Assembly (NCBI RefSeq): GCF_011392115.1
Contig: NZ_JAAJBT010000002.1
Span: forward strand, 496,001-560,000
DNA from: Flavobacterium difficile
GTDB taxonomy: Bacteria; Bacteroidota; Bacteroidia; Flavobacteriales; Flavobacteriaceae
Direction: 5' to 3'
Length of the DNA: 64,000 nt
The position numbers and the translations under genes were made by a program. Positions 44,970 to 53,508 of this stretch are shown here, one piece after another. A model generated the notes under the pieces. The model worked only from the letters and a program-made list of their open reading frames with translations. It did not search any database and was not told the DNA's origin. How positions within the stretch are numbered: the stretch's first letter is position 1; each line of letters opens with the position of its first letter.

Positions 44970-46016
44970 ATGAGAAAACTACCAATATACTTTTTAATAG
45001 ATGTTTCCGAATCAATGGTTGGAGAACAAATCCAATTTGTAGAAGATGGAATGGCAACAATTATTAAAGCAATAAAACAAGACCCACATGCAATTGAAAC
45101 CGTATGGGTGTCAATAATTGTTTTTGCAGGTCAAGCAAAAACGCTTGTACCATTACAAGAAATTGTAAGTTTCTATCCACCTAAATTTCCAATTGGCGGA
45201 GGAACTTCTCTAGGCAAAGGTCTAGGTCATTTAATGTACGAATTAAGAAAAAATACTGTAAAAACAACTTTCGAGCAAAAAGGAGATTGGAGACCAATCG
45301 TATTTTTGTTTACAGATGGCTTTCCAACTGATGATTCCAAAGAAGCTATTAATGAATGGAAACAAAATTGGGCTAAAACTGCTAATTTAGTTGCGGTTTC
45401 TTTTGGAGATGAAACAGATACAAAACTTTTGAGCGAATTAACCGAAAATGTATTGCATTTCAAAAACTCAACTGAAGAAGATTATAAAAAATTCTTCAAA
45501 TGGATTACCGACTCAATTAAAACAAGTAGTGTAAGTGTTGAAAGAAATGCTTCAGGTTTTGAATTAGCAGAAATGGATGGGAATACCCTTTCTAAAATTG
45601 ACCTAACAAAACAACCTACTCCAAATTTATACGTTGATAATAATTATGTGGTTTTGTCGGCTAAGTGCCAAAATTCAAAACGTCCTTATTTGATGAAATA
45701 TAGAAAACACATACAACCCTCGGGTTTTACAGGTCTTGAAACAAGATCTTATAGATTGGTTGGTGGTTTTCAAATAGATAACTCATATTTCGAACTCTCT
45801 GATTACTCACAAATCAATGCAAAAATAAATAGTGATGAATTAATGGGAGCTCCTTCATGTCCTTGTTGTGGAAATCAATTTGGTTTTGCAATGTGCCAAT
45901 GTGGTAAAATTCATTGTATTGGTGACGAGGAAGTTAGTATTTGTCCTTGGTGTGGAAATCAAGGAACATATACTTCAGGAGAAGGAGGATTCGATGTTAA
46001 TAGAACTTTAGGTTAA
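44970..46016 (+). CDS. TerY-type vWA protein 3 with C-terminal zinc ribbon
   Basis: 348 residues. The vWA domain has an altered MIDAS (DVSESMVGE instead of DxSGSM) and TDGFPTD. The C-terminal ~60 residues have four CxC/CxxC pairs (SCPCCGNQFG, CQCGKIHCI, ICPWCGNQG), a TerY-C zinc ribbon. It starts one base after the small membrane protein and ends one base before the PP2C gene. The loss of the MIDAS glycine suggests weaker or different metal binding. Confidence 0.88.
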   Translation: MRKLPIYFLIDVSESMVGEQIQFVEDGMATIIKAIKQDPHAIETVWVSIIVFAGQAKTLVPLQEIVSFYPPKFPIGGGTSLGKGLGHLMYELRKNTVKTTFEQKGDWRPIVFLFTDGFPTDDSKEAINEWKQNWAKTANLVAVSFGDETDTKLLSELTENVLHFKNSTEEDYKKFFKWITDSIKTSSVSVERNASGFELAEMDGNTLSKIDLTKQPTPNLYVDNNYVVLSAKCQNSKRPYLMKYRKHIQPSGFTGLETRSYRLVGGFQIDNSYFELSDYSQINAKINSDELMGAPSCPCCGNQFGFAMCQCGKIHCIGDEEVSICPWCGNQGTYTSGEGGFDVNRTLG

Positions 46017-46017
46017 A

Positions 46018-47544
46018 ATGTCATATACAAAAGACTATATAGAAAAACTTTTTACTGGAAACAATATTGCTTTAAATCAAAAGAATAAAGAAATATTTGA
46101 AAAGTTTATAATTGATGAAGAAATAATACAATCGGTTGAATTAATTTCTAACCAACAAAAAAGCATTATGGAAAATTGGAAAATTAGAGAAAGTATTAAT
46201 GATATTATAAATAATCAATTTCAAATTCCAAATGGAACGGTTGGAAAAAGTTATGATTATAAACTTGATTTTATCCAATTAAATTGGAGCAACATTATTT
46301 TCTCTGAATTTGAAGGTTTGGATGAAATGGGTTTGTCTTATGATAAAGATGAAGAGCGAATTTTTGGAACTCCTACAGCTATTGGTGATTTCAAAATAAA
46401 ATTGAAATTTAGATTAAAAGGGGAAAATGAAAATAGTACGTTGAATGAAAAAACAATAAATCTAATTATTAATGCTGACCCTAAATCACTTTGGCAAAAT
46501 AAAGAGAGTGATAAAACAGATAGATTTTGGAAGGAAGATAATGTTAATGTATTTGATAAATTAGGAACAAAGAATATAGTAGTTTCATCTAAAAGAGGTC
46601 GTTCTCATGCAAATGTAGGTTCATTTCGTGATGATGATTTTGCCTTTCAACATTTTGAAAAAACAGGTTGGAATGTTGTGGCAGTTTCAGATGGAGCAGG
46701 TAGTGCAAAAAATTCTCGTAAAGGTTCTGAAGTAGCTTGTAATGAGGTTGTTAATTTTTTTGAAGTTAATTTTAATAATGAAATTGTTGCTGATTTTGAC
46801 CAACTAATTTTAAATCATTACAACGATATCAATAGTAATCCTGCAGTTGTAGAACCATCAATTGAAGAAAATAATGTTACTGAAACATTAACTGATGCTG
46901 ATATTGAAACTAACGATAATACAGAAATAGTTATAGATGTTGAGGTTAAAGAATCAAACCAGGTTCAAATAAGTAAATTTATTTACAATCAATTAGGAGG
47001 TTGTGTTAAACACGTTTACAATAAATTAGAAGAATTCTCAAATAAAAATGAGTTTCCAATAAAAGAATTACACAGTACATTAATCTTTTCGTTATTTAAA
47101 AAATATGACTTTGGTTATGTTGTACTTTCATTTGGTGTTGGTGATTGCCCAATTGCAGTAATAAACAAAGATCTTACGGAATTCAAATTATTAAATTGGT
47201 TAGACGTGGGTGAATTTGGTGGTGGAACTAGATTTATTACAATGCCTGAGATTTTTACAAGCGATAAATTTTATACTCGCTTTGCATTAAAAATTATTGA
47301 TGATTTTTCATATTTGATGTTAATGACTGATGGAATTTACGATGCAAAATTTGTGGTTGAGGCTAATCTTGAAAAATTAGAAAAATGGAAAGAATTCATT
47401 GAAGACCTACAAGGTAATAATGAAGATAATGCAAAAGTGGTTTTTGAGGAATCCAATACCGAAATTGCAAACCAACTTTCAACTTGGATGGATTTTTGGA
47501 GTCCAGGAAATCATGATGATAGAACTTTAGCTATTGTATTTTAA
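46018..47544 (+). CDS. PP2C-type protein phosphatase with N-terminal Ig-like domain
   Basis: 508 residues. A putative Ig/cadherin-like domain lies at ~65-150 (GLSYDKDEERIFGTPTAIGDFKIKL). The PP2C domain follows with the metal-binding residues in VSDGAGSAKNSRKGS, FGVGDCPIAVI, LMTDGIYD and GNHDDRTLAIVF. It is the phosphatase of the TerY-P triad together with vWA protein 3 and the kinase. The insert ~285-320 is acidic and low in complexity. Confidence 0.88.
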   Translation: MSYTKDYIEKLFTGNNIALNQKNKEIFEKFIIDEEIIQSVELISNQQKSIMENWKIRESINDIINNQFQIPNGTVGKSYDYKLDFIQLNWSNIIFSEFEGLDEMGLSYDKDEERIFGTPTAIGDFKIKLKFRLKGENENSTLNEKTINLIINADPKSLWQNKESDKTDRFWKEDNVNVFDKLGTKNIVVSSKRGRSHANVGSFRDDDFAFQHFEKTGWNVVAVSDGAGSAKNSRKGSEVACNEVVNFFEVNFNNEIVADFDQLILNHYNDINSNPAVVEPSIEENNVTETLTDADIETNDNTEIVIDVEVKESNQVQISKFIYNQLGGCVKHVYNKLEEFSNKNEFPIKELHSTLIFSLFKKYDFGYVVLSFGVGDCPIAVINKDLTEFKLLNWLDVGEFGGGTRFITMPEIFTSDKFYTRFALKIIDDFSYLMLMTDGIYDAKFVVEANLEKLEKWKEFIEDLQGNNEDNAKVVFEESNTEIANQLSTWMDFWSPGNHDDRTLAIVF

Positions 47545-47559
47545 TTAAAATTTTAATAA

Positions 47560-49068
47560 ATGTCGACTATAACAGTTAAATCAATTCTTAACGGTGCTTC
47601 TTATCAATATGTTGATACAGGAGAACCTAAAAGTGGTACTGCAAAAAACGTATATTTTAGTCCCGACAAAAAATACGTAGTGGCTATTTTTAAAGAAAAA
47701 CAAGATTTTAATCAACTTGATCGATTAAAAAGAATTGCTAGTGTTCAATTAGAAAGAATAAAAAAAATGGACGGTGGTGATTTCTTTTTAGATGAAATTT
47801 TTAGATGGCCAACAGATGTTATTGAATACAATGGCAAAACAGGAATTATTGTTCCTATTTATAAATCAAACTATTTTTTTAAAAAAGGTTATAGTTCTCA
47901 AGATTTGATAAAAGGGGAGGAAAAAAACGGAAAATGGTTTGCGGGTGCAAAATTTAGAAACAAACAATTTCCATTAAGTTTAGACAATTCAGAATTAGGG
48001 AATTGGTTGAACTACTTTCAAATTTGTGTGAACATATGTAGAGGTGTAAAAAAATTACATCAAATGGGGTTAGCTCACTCTGATTTATCTTATAATAATG
48101 TACTTGTTGACCCAATAAATAAATCTGCTGTTATTATTGATTTGGATGGTATGGTTGTCCCTGGTGTTTATCCAGCTGAGGTAATAGGTACAGCTGATTT
48201 TATTGCGCCTGAAGTTTTGGCAACTAAACATTTGAGTATTACTGATCCTAATAGAAAATTACCCAATATTAGAACGGATTTACATGCTCTACCTGTATTA
48301 ATTTACATGTTTTTACTTCATAGACATCCATTAAAAGGAGGTAAAGTTCACGATTTAGACACAGAAAAAGATGACTTATTATCTATGGGAGAAAAGGCTT
48401 TGTTTATTGAACATCCTAGAGACAAGAGTAATCGACCAAAAATGAATCAGGTTTCTAAATGGGATCAGTATTGGTCAGATATAGATAAATTGCCATATAC
48501 AATTACTGGACCCTATTTGAAACCACTTTTTGATAAAGCATTTATAGATGGTTTGCATAACCCTATGGCTAGACCAACTGCAGAGGAATGGGAAACAGCA
48601 TTGCTTAAGACTTCCGACCTTGTACAAACATGTGGCAATAGTTCTTGTGAACAAAAATGGTATGTTTTTGATAATACGAATACCCCTAAATGCCCATTTT
48701 GTGGTACAAAGCATCAAGGAACATTACCTGTTTTGGACTTCTATTCGCAATTTAAAGAGGGCGTTTGGAAACCTGAAAACCATCGTTTAATGGTCTATAA
48801 CAACCAATACTTGTTCCAATGGCATGTAAATAAAAATATCATTAGAAATGAAAGATTAACAGCTGCTCAAAAAGTACCTGTTGGCTATTTCACTTTTCAC
48901 AATAACAAATGGGTTTTTGTAAATCAAAAATTAACGTCTTTAGTGGACAAAACAGAAAACATTGACATTCCAATTGGTGGAATGTTGGAATTAGCAGATG
49001 GAAAACAAATATTGCTTTCTAAAGAAGAAGGCGGTAGAGTAATGTTAATTACTTTAGCAAATAAATAA
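47560..49068 (+). CDS. Protein-kinase-like protein of the TerY-P triad
   Basis: 502 residues. The kinase lobe has a catalytic loop HSDLSYNNVLVD (~172-183) and DLDG in place of DFG (~193). A zinc ribbon follows at ~350-375 (CGNSSCEQKW ... CPFCGTKH), then a C-terminal beta domain (~390-500). No membrane segment. Ter-associated kinases of this form pair with PP2C and TerY. Activity is likely, but the DLDG change needs testing. A 30-base gap precedes terC. Confidence 0.85.
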   Translation: MSTITVKSILNGASYQYVDTGEPKSGTAKNVYFSPDKKYVVAIFKEKQDFNQLDRLKRIASVQLERIKKMDGGDFFLDEIFRWPTDVIEYNGKTGIIVPIYKSNYFFKKGYSSQDLIKGEEKNGKWFAGAKFRNKQFPLSLDNSELGNWLNYFQICVNICRGVKKLHQMGLAHSDLSYNNVLVDPINKSAVIIDLDGMVVPGVYPAEVIGTADFIAPEVLATKHLSITDPNRKLPNIRTDLHALPVLIYMFLLHRHPLKGGKVHDLDTEKDDLLSMGEKALFIEHPRDKSNRPKMNQVSKWDQYWSDIDKLPYTITGPYLKPLFDKAFIDGLHNPMARPTAEEWETALLKTSDLVQTCGNSSCEQKWYVFDNTNTPKCPFCGTKHQGTLPVLDFYSQFKEGVWKPENHRLMVYNNQYLFQWHVNKNIIRNERLTAAQKVPVGYFTFHNNKWVFVNQKLTSLVDKTENIDIPIGGMLELADGKQILLSKEEGGRVMLITLANK

Positions 49069-49098
49069 AAAATTCAATAACTCTTAATTATATTTAAA

Positions 49099-50121
49099 AT
49101 GGACAATCATCCTATTTTCGCAGAACATCCTTGGTTAATAGTAACCTTTGGAGTTGCAGTTTTATTCATGCTTTTATTAGATTTAGGAATCTTTAACAAA
49201 AAGAGTCATGAAGTTTCAAATAAAGAAGCAATTACATGGTCTTTAGTTTGGATTTCCTTAGCTATGGGGTTTAGTGGTTTAGTATTTAACTATGCAGGTG
49301 CATCTAAATTCTATGAGTTTCAATCAGCTTATTGGATTGAAAAAGCGTTATCGGTAGATAATTTGTTCGTTTTTATCTTAGTTTTCAAATTCTTCGATGT
49401 TGCTAATAAAAACAAACACAAGGTTTTATTTTGGGGAATTATAGGAGCATTAGTATTAAGAGCTATATTTATTTTCTCTGGAGCTTTCCTTATTGAATTA
49501 ACCTACTTAAATAAAATTTTAAGTTATATAGGAGTGGAGGGGTTTAAGTATAACATCAATATTATTATGACATTATTTGGTTTATTCCTTGTTTATGCAG
49601 GTATTAAATCATGGTCAGCAGGTGATGAAGATGAAGATGAAGACTATAATGATACAAGAGGAGCTAAATTAATCAGAAGTATTTTTAGCGTAAGTGACAA
49701 ATATGATGGAGATAAATTTTTTACTTATGAAAATGGTAAAAAATTAGCGACTCCATTATTGGTTGTGGTTGCGGTTATCGAATTTACAGATTTACTTTTT
49801 GCAGTAGACTCTATTCCTGCAATTTTTGCAATTTCAAATGACCCTTTCATTTTATATACTTCAAATATTTTTGCAATTTTAGGATTAAGAGCCTTATTTT
49901 TCTTATTAGATAATTTCATCCATTTGTTCAATAAACTACCATACGGATTAGCTGTAATTTTATCCTTCATTGGATTTAAAATGATAATAGCACCATTCTA
50001 TCATATCGAATCCGTTGTTTCATTAATGATAATTGGTGGAGTACTTTTAATTTCAGTAATTTTGTCAATAATATTTCCAGGTAAAAAGGATGAAGAAATT
50101 GAAGAAGAATTAGCAGATTAA
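49099..50121 (+). CDS. terC: TerC family membrane protein
   Basis: 340 residues, about nine membrane helices. Family motifs: FWIEKALSVDNLFVFILVF-type (seen as YWIEKALSVDNLFVF) and IEFTDLLFAVDSIPAIFAIS with conserved acidic residues in the membrane, thought to move metal ions. An acidic cytosolic loop (DEDEDEDYNDTRG, ~175-187) is present. It is the usual partner of TerD and vWA proteins. Confidence 0.94.
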   Translation: MDNHPIFAEHPWLIVTFGVAVLFMLLLDLGIFNKKSHEVSNKEAITWSLVWISLAMGFSGLVFNYAGASKFYEFQSAYWIEKALSVDNLFVFILVFKFFDVANKNKHKVLFWGIIGALVLRAIFIFSGAFLIELTYLNKILSYIGVEGFKYNINIIMTLFGLFLVYAGIKSWSAGDEDEDEDYNDTRGAKLIRSIFSVSDKYDGDKFFTYENGKKLATPLLVVVAVIEFTDLLFAVDSIPAIFAISNDPFILYTSNIFAILGLRALFFLLDNFIHLFNKLPYGLAVILSFIGFKMIIAPFYHIESVVSLMIIGGVLLISVILSIIFPGKKDEEIEEELAD

Positions 50122-50159
50122 ATAACATTAGTGACACAGATACTGATGCACATAAAAAA

Positions 50160-50684
50160 ATGTTAGAAATACCTATTAAATTTAATGATTTGAAATGTAA
50201 ATTGATTGATGGCGCAAATAGATTGTTAATTAAAACTAATAAAATTTTTGGTGATGTTTCATTTAATTCTGGGAAGTCAAATTTAACAAAACGAGGTAAA
50301 GAAGAATTAGACGAAATTGCAAGTTCTATTGAGACCGAAGTTAATGGATGGAAAAACTATTTGAATACCTGTAACGAACGTGTTCTTGAAAATGATGTAT
50401 TTGTAGTAGTTATCGATATAGTTGGTTATGCTGATGCAGTTGGAGGTTCTAAATTGAATTTATCACTATCAAAAGATAGAGCTTTGGAAGTGAAAAAACA
50501 ATTAGAAAATAAATTTTTTGAACTAGTTGAAAACAAAAGACCAAACATTGTCTTCAAGAAAATAAATGCAAAAGGTTATGGTGAAAAATTGCCACCAGGT
50601 ATTTCCGCATCAACAAATAACGATCCGGAAAGAAGAGTTTGTTATATTTATTCAGTTGTTGGACCATCAAAATTATTAAACTAA
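50160..50684 (+). CDS. OmpA-like domain protein without signal peptide
   Basis: 174 residues. The OmpA C-terminal-like fold is visible: GDVSFNSGKSNLTKRGKEELDEIASSI, IVGYADAVGGSKLNLSLSKDRALEVKKQL and YGEKLPPGISASTNNDPERRV (seen in parts), with the conserved Asp and Arg for peptidoglycan. There is no export signal, which is odd for this fold; the ligand may not be peptidoglycan. It follows terC by 38 bases and probably ends the operon. Confidence 0.72.
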   Translation: MLEIPIKFNDLKCKLIDGANRLLIKTNKIFGDVSFNSGKSNLTKRGKEELDEIASSIETEVNGWKNYLNTCNERVLENDVFVVVIDIVGYADAVGGSKLNLSLSKDRALEVKKQLENKFFELVENKRPNIVFKKINAKGYGEKLPPGISASTNNDPERRVCYIYSVVGPSKLLN

Positions 50685-50722
50685 TTTAAGATAATTACTT
50701 TATTAATGGTCTTGATTTTATC

Positions 50723-50756
50723 TGCCGCATTTTGTCAGAGCAAAACACTACTTTAG
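50723..50756 (+). promoter_or_regulatory. GCCG-TTTGTC promoter motif before the WYL regulator
   Basis: The motif reads GCCGCA-TTTTGTCAGAG, then TACTTTAG at the -7 position. It aligns base for base with the sites at 56133 and 56588: GCCG at 1-4, TTTGTC at 8-13, -7 box at 26-33. The WYL start codon is 22 bases downstream. Probably a binding site of the WYL protein itself. Confidence 0.55.
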
Positions 50757-50777
50757 CAAAATATAAATAATTTATTT

Positions 50778-51674
50778 ATGGCAAAAGTTGGATTCTATAA
50801 GCGATACTTATACATCATTGACCGATTAAAGTCGGTACCAAGTAACTTTCAGGAGTTGCATAAATATGTAATAAAAAGATTAGAAAATGACGATTTAGAT
50901 GATAAGTTCGAGTTTTCTATTCGTACGTTCGATAGAGATAAAAATGACATTTTCGATTTGTTCGGAATATTGATTCAATACAATCGTAAAGATAAAGTAT
51001 ATTACATCGATGAGGAAATAGAAGATCCTTCTGTTTCAAGAATGGTGGAAGCTTTTTCTATCCATGAAGCACTAAAAGAAGGAAATAAAATTAGCACTAG
51101 TATTTATTTGGAAAGTCGAAAAGCATCTGGAACCAACTTAATAAGTGGAATGCTGTACGCGATTCAAAACAACTTCCAAATAACATTTACACATACCAAA
51201 TTTTGGGACATGGAAATTACCCAGAGAATAGTTAAACCCATTGCTATAAAAGAAGCTCAACACCGTTGGTATTTAATTGGTCAAGATAACAAAGATGGTA
51301 GTATAAAGAATTTTGGTTTCGATAGAATTTCAGATTTAAGAATTTCAGACACCAAATTTAAACCGGTTGTTTTCGAAGTTGAAAAAGCCTACAAACATGC
51401 TTTTGGGGTTGAAACCTATGCACCCGAACAAAAGGTAATATTGGAATTTTCTTGGCAACAAGGAAACTATATCAAATCATTTCCTTTGCATAGTTCACAA
51501 AAAATAATTACTGATACCCAAGAAAAATTGGTAATTCAATTGCTACTTCATACTACCAACGATTTTACTATGGAGTTAATGCGATTTGGTGCCGAAGTAA
51601 AAGTTATCGAACCAGAAGTATTACGCAACACCATCAAAGACAGAGTAACAAATATGTTAAAACTATATAAATAA
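50778..51674 (+). CDS. WYL-domain transcriptional regulator
   Basis: 298 residues. An N-terminal helix-turn-helix (YIIDRLKSVPSNFQELHKYVIKRL, in parts) is followed by a WYL domain (ISTSIYLESRK, GMLYAIQNNFQITFTHTKFWD, HRWYLIGQDNKDGSIKNFGFDRI) and a C-terminal WCX-like region (EFSWQQGNYIKSFPLHSSQKI). WYL regulators sense nucleic acid or nucleotide ligands and control defence islands, such as BREX-linked BrxR. It opens the island and precedes a cotranscribed exonuclease by one base. Confidence 0.88.
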   Translation: MAKVGFYKRYLYIIDRLKSVPSNFQELHKYVIKRLENDDLDDKFEFSIRTFDRDKNDIFDLFGILIQYNRKDKVYYIDEEIEDPSVSRMVEAFSIHEALKEGNKISTSIYLESRKASGTNLISGMLYAIQNNFQITFTHTKFWDMEITQRIVKPIAIKEAQHRWYLIGQDNKDGSIKNFGFDRISDLRISDTKFKPVVFEVEKAYKHAFGVETYAPEQKVILEFSWQQGNYIKSFPLHSSQKIITDTQEKLVIQLLLHTTNDFTMELMRFGAEVKVIEPEVLRNTIKDRVTNMLKLYK

Positions 51675-51675
51675 G

Positions 51676-52152
51676 ATGAATACTTTTACAGCCATAGATT
51701 TCGAAACTGCTCAAGGCTACCGTTGGAGTATTTGTCAAGTTGGACTTGTTAGAGTTGAAAATGGTATAATTACTAAAGAACTAGATATTTTAGTGCAACC
51801 GCCTGATAACTATTATTGGTCCAATTTTACAACTATTCACGGTATTTCAGCAAAAGATACACGTCAATCTCCAACTTTTAAACAAGTTTGGCATCAGATA
51901 GAACCCTTTATTAAAAACCAAAATGTAATTGCTCATAATGGTTTTGGTTTTGATTTTCCAGTTTTGAGTAAGACACTAGAATATTATAATATGCCAACTC
52001 CTGAGTACAATAAATTTTGCACGTATAAAATATATAAATCAAATTTGGCTAATTTGTGCCAAGAACATAACATTCCACTAAATCATCATGATGCTTTGAG
52101 CGATGCAAGAGCTTGCGCGGAGTTGTATTTGAGATTTTTAAATAATAGATAA
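51676..52152 (+). CDS. DEDDh-type 3'-5' exonuclease (DnaQ-like)
   Basis: 158 residues. Exo motif I is TAIDFETAQG (Asp, Glu), motif II AHNGFGFDFPVL (Asp), motif III HHDALSDARACAEL (His, Asp). A small stand-alone exonuclease of this kind acts on single-stranded DNA or RNA. It begins one base after the WYL gene and precedes DUF262 genes, so it may be the effector nuclease of the island. Confidence 0.85.
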   Translation: MNTFTAIDFETAQGYRWSICQVGLVRVENGIITKELDILVQPPDNYYWSNFTTIHGISAKDTRQSPTFKQVWHQIEPFIKNQNVIAHNGFGFDFPVLSKTLEYYNMPTPEYNKFCTYKIYKSNLANLCQEHNIPLNHHDALSDARACAELYLRFLNNR

Positions 52153-52175
52153 AAAATAATTATAAAACATTAATT

Positions 52176-53504
52176 ATGAATGCAGTTAAAGTAGATAGCA
52201 TAACACTAGAAAATTTGTTAAATAATTATCAATTAGCCATTCCGGAATATCAAAGACCATATGTATGGACAGAAAGAGAAATAAATAAATTATTATTTCA
52301 ATTTTTAGAACATAAAAAAAGAATTGATTATAAGCCAAATTTTTATTTAGGAAGTATTGTACTGCATTTCGATGGTGAAAAACACAATATTATTGACGGA
52401 CAACAACGCATAACCACAATGCAAATTTTGAGTATTTTAAATAATGAAAATTCAAAATATAATATTAAATATAATCACCCAATTACTTTAAATCATATTA
52501 AGGAAAATTATAACTTTTTTAAAAGTAATAAAGAAGAATTAAATTTAATAGATTTTGATAAAATAAATGTAACAATTGTTATAACAAAAAGTGAAGATAT
52601 GGCATACAATTTTTTTGAAACCTTAAATACAGGTGGAAAAAGATTGGGTGGGACCGATATTTTAAAAGCTCATCATTTAAGAAGTATTTCTGAAAATGAT
52701 GAAAGAAATTCATATGCTTTAAAATGGGAAAAAAAACAAAAAAACCTCGAAACGGTAAACAGAATGTTGAGTAAAATTAGACGAATGGATTATTTAAATA
52801 AATCTAAATTTGTTCCTGATAAATTTACTGATGATAACAAATGGAAAAACGTTTTAACTGATGATTTTGCTGATAAAACTAAAAAAAGCAATAGAGATAT
52901 TGGTTATTCTTTTGTAGAGATTGAAGAAAATACACATACAATAACCGCAGATAAATATGCTATTAGACAACCATTAAATCAAGGTGTTAATTATATAAAT
53001 TACTTGTTGAATTTTACTGATGATTATAATTTTTTGTTTGAAACAGATGAATTAATTAAAAATAAATATTCATATTTTAATAATGAAATTATTGATGTTA
53101 TTGATGGTACAGTAGATTTAAGATATTTTTATCAACTAGCTTTACTGTGCTTTGTGGACAGATTTGGCAGGAAAAATGTATTAGAATTTTCGCTTTATCT
53201 TTTTAGATTTATTTATAGTTTACGATTAAATGACCTTTCAAGAGTTTATGAAGCAACCGTTAGAAATTATATAACAGAAACCTTAATTTTTGAACGGATA
53301 CTTAATGCTTATACTTATGAAGAAATATTAATTTTCTTAAAAACTTATGAAGTGAAAATAAGTACTAAAGAAATTTCAGGAGTAAAACAACGCTTTCATG
53401 AAAGAATCCATTTGTTTTTTAAAAATAATGCTGAAACAACCATTTCTAAAGAAAATTACGACCAAGATTTAATAATCGCTATCAAAAACTATCTAAAAAA
53501 ATAA
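52176..53504 (+). CDS. DUF262 (ParB-like NTPase) protein, short form
   Basis: 442 residues. N-terminal DUF262 motifs: AIPEYQRPYVWTEREINKLL (in parts), YLGSIVLHF, IDGQQRITTMQIL with the DGQQR catalytic signature. It ends in a helical region without a DUF1524 HNH nuclease. DUF262 proteins in GmrSD, SspE and BrxU use this fold to hydrolyse nucleotides and sense modified DNA. It is followed after four bases by a longer DUF262 protein. Confidence 0.85.
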   Translation: MNAVKVDSITLENLLNNYQLAIPEYQRPYVWTEREINKLLFQFLEHKKRIDYKPNFYLGSIVLHFDGEKHNIIDGQQRITTMQILSILNNENSKYNIKYNHPITLNHIKENYNFFKSNKEELNLIDFDKINVTIVITKSEDMAYNFFETLNTGGKRLGGTDILKAHHLRSISENDERNSYALKWEKKQKNLETVNRMLSKIRRMDYLNKSKFVPDKFTDDNKWKNVLTDDFADKTKKSNRDIGYSFVEIEENTHTITADKYAIRQPLNQGVNYINYLLNFTDDYNFLFETDELIKNKYSYFNNEIIDVIDGTVDLRYFYQLALLCFVDRFGRKNVLEFSLYLFRFIYSLRLNDLSRVYEATVRNYITETLIFERILNAYTYEEILIFLKTYEVKISTKEISGVKQRFHERIHLFFKNNAETTISKENYDQDLIIAIKNYLKK

Positions 53505-53508
53505 CTAG

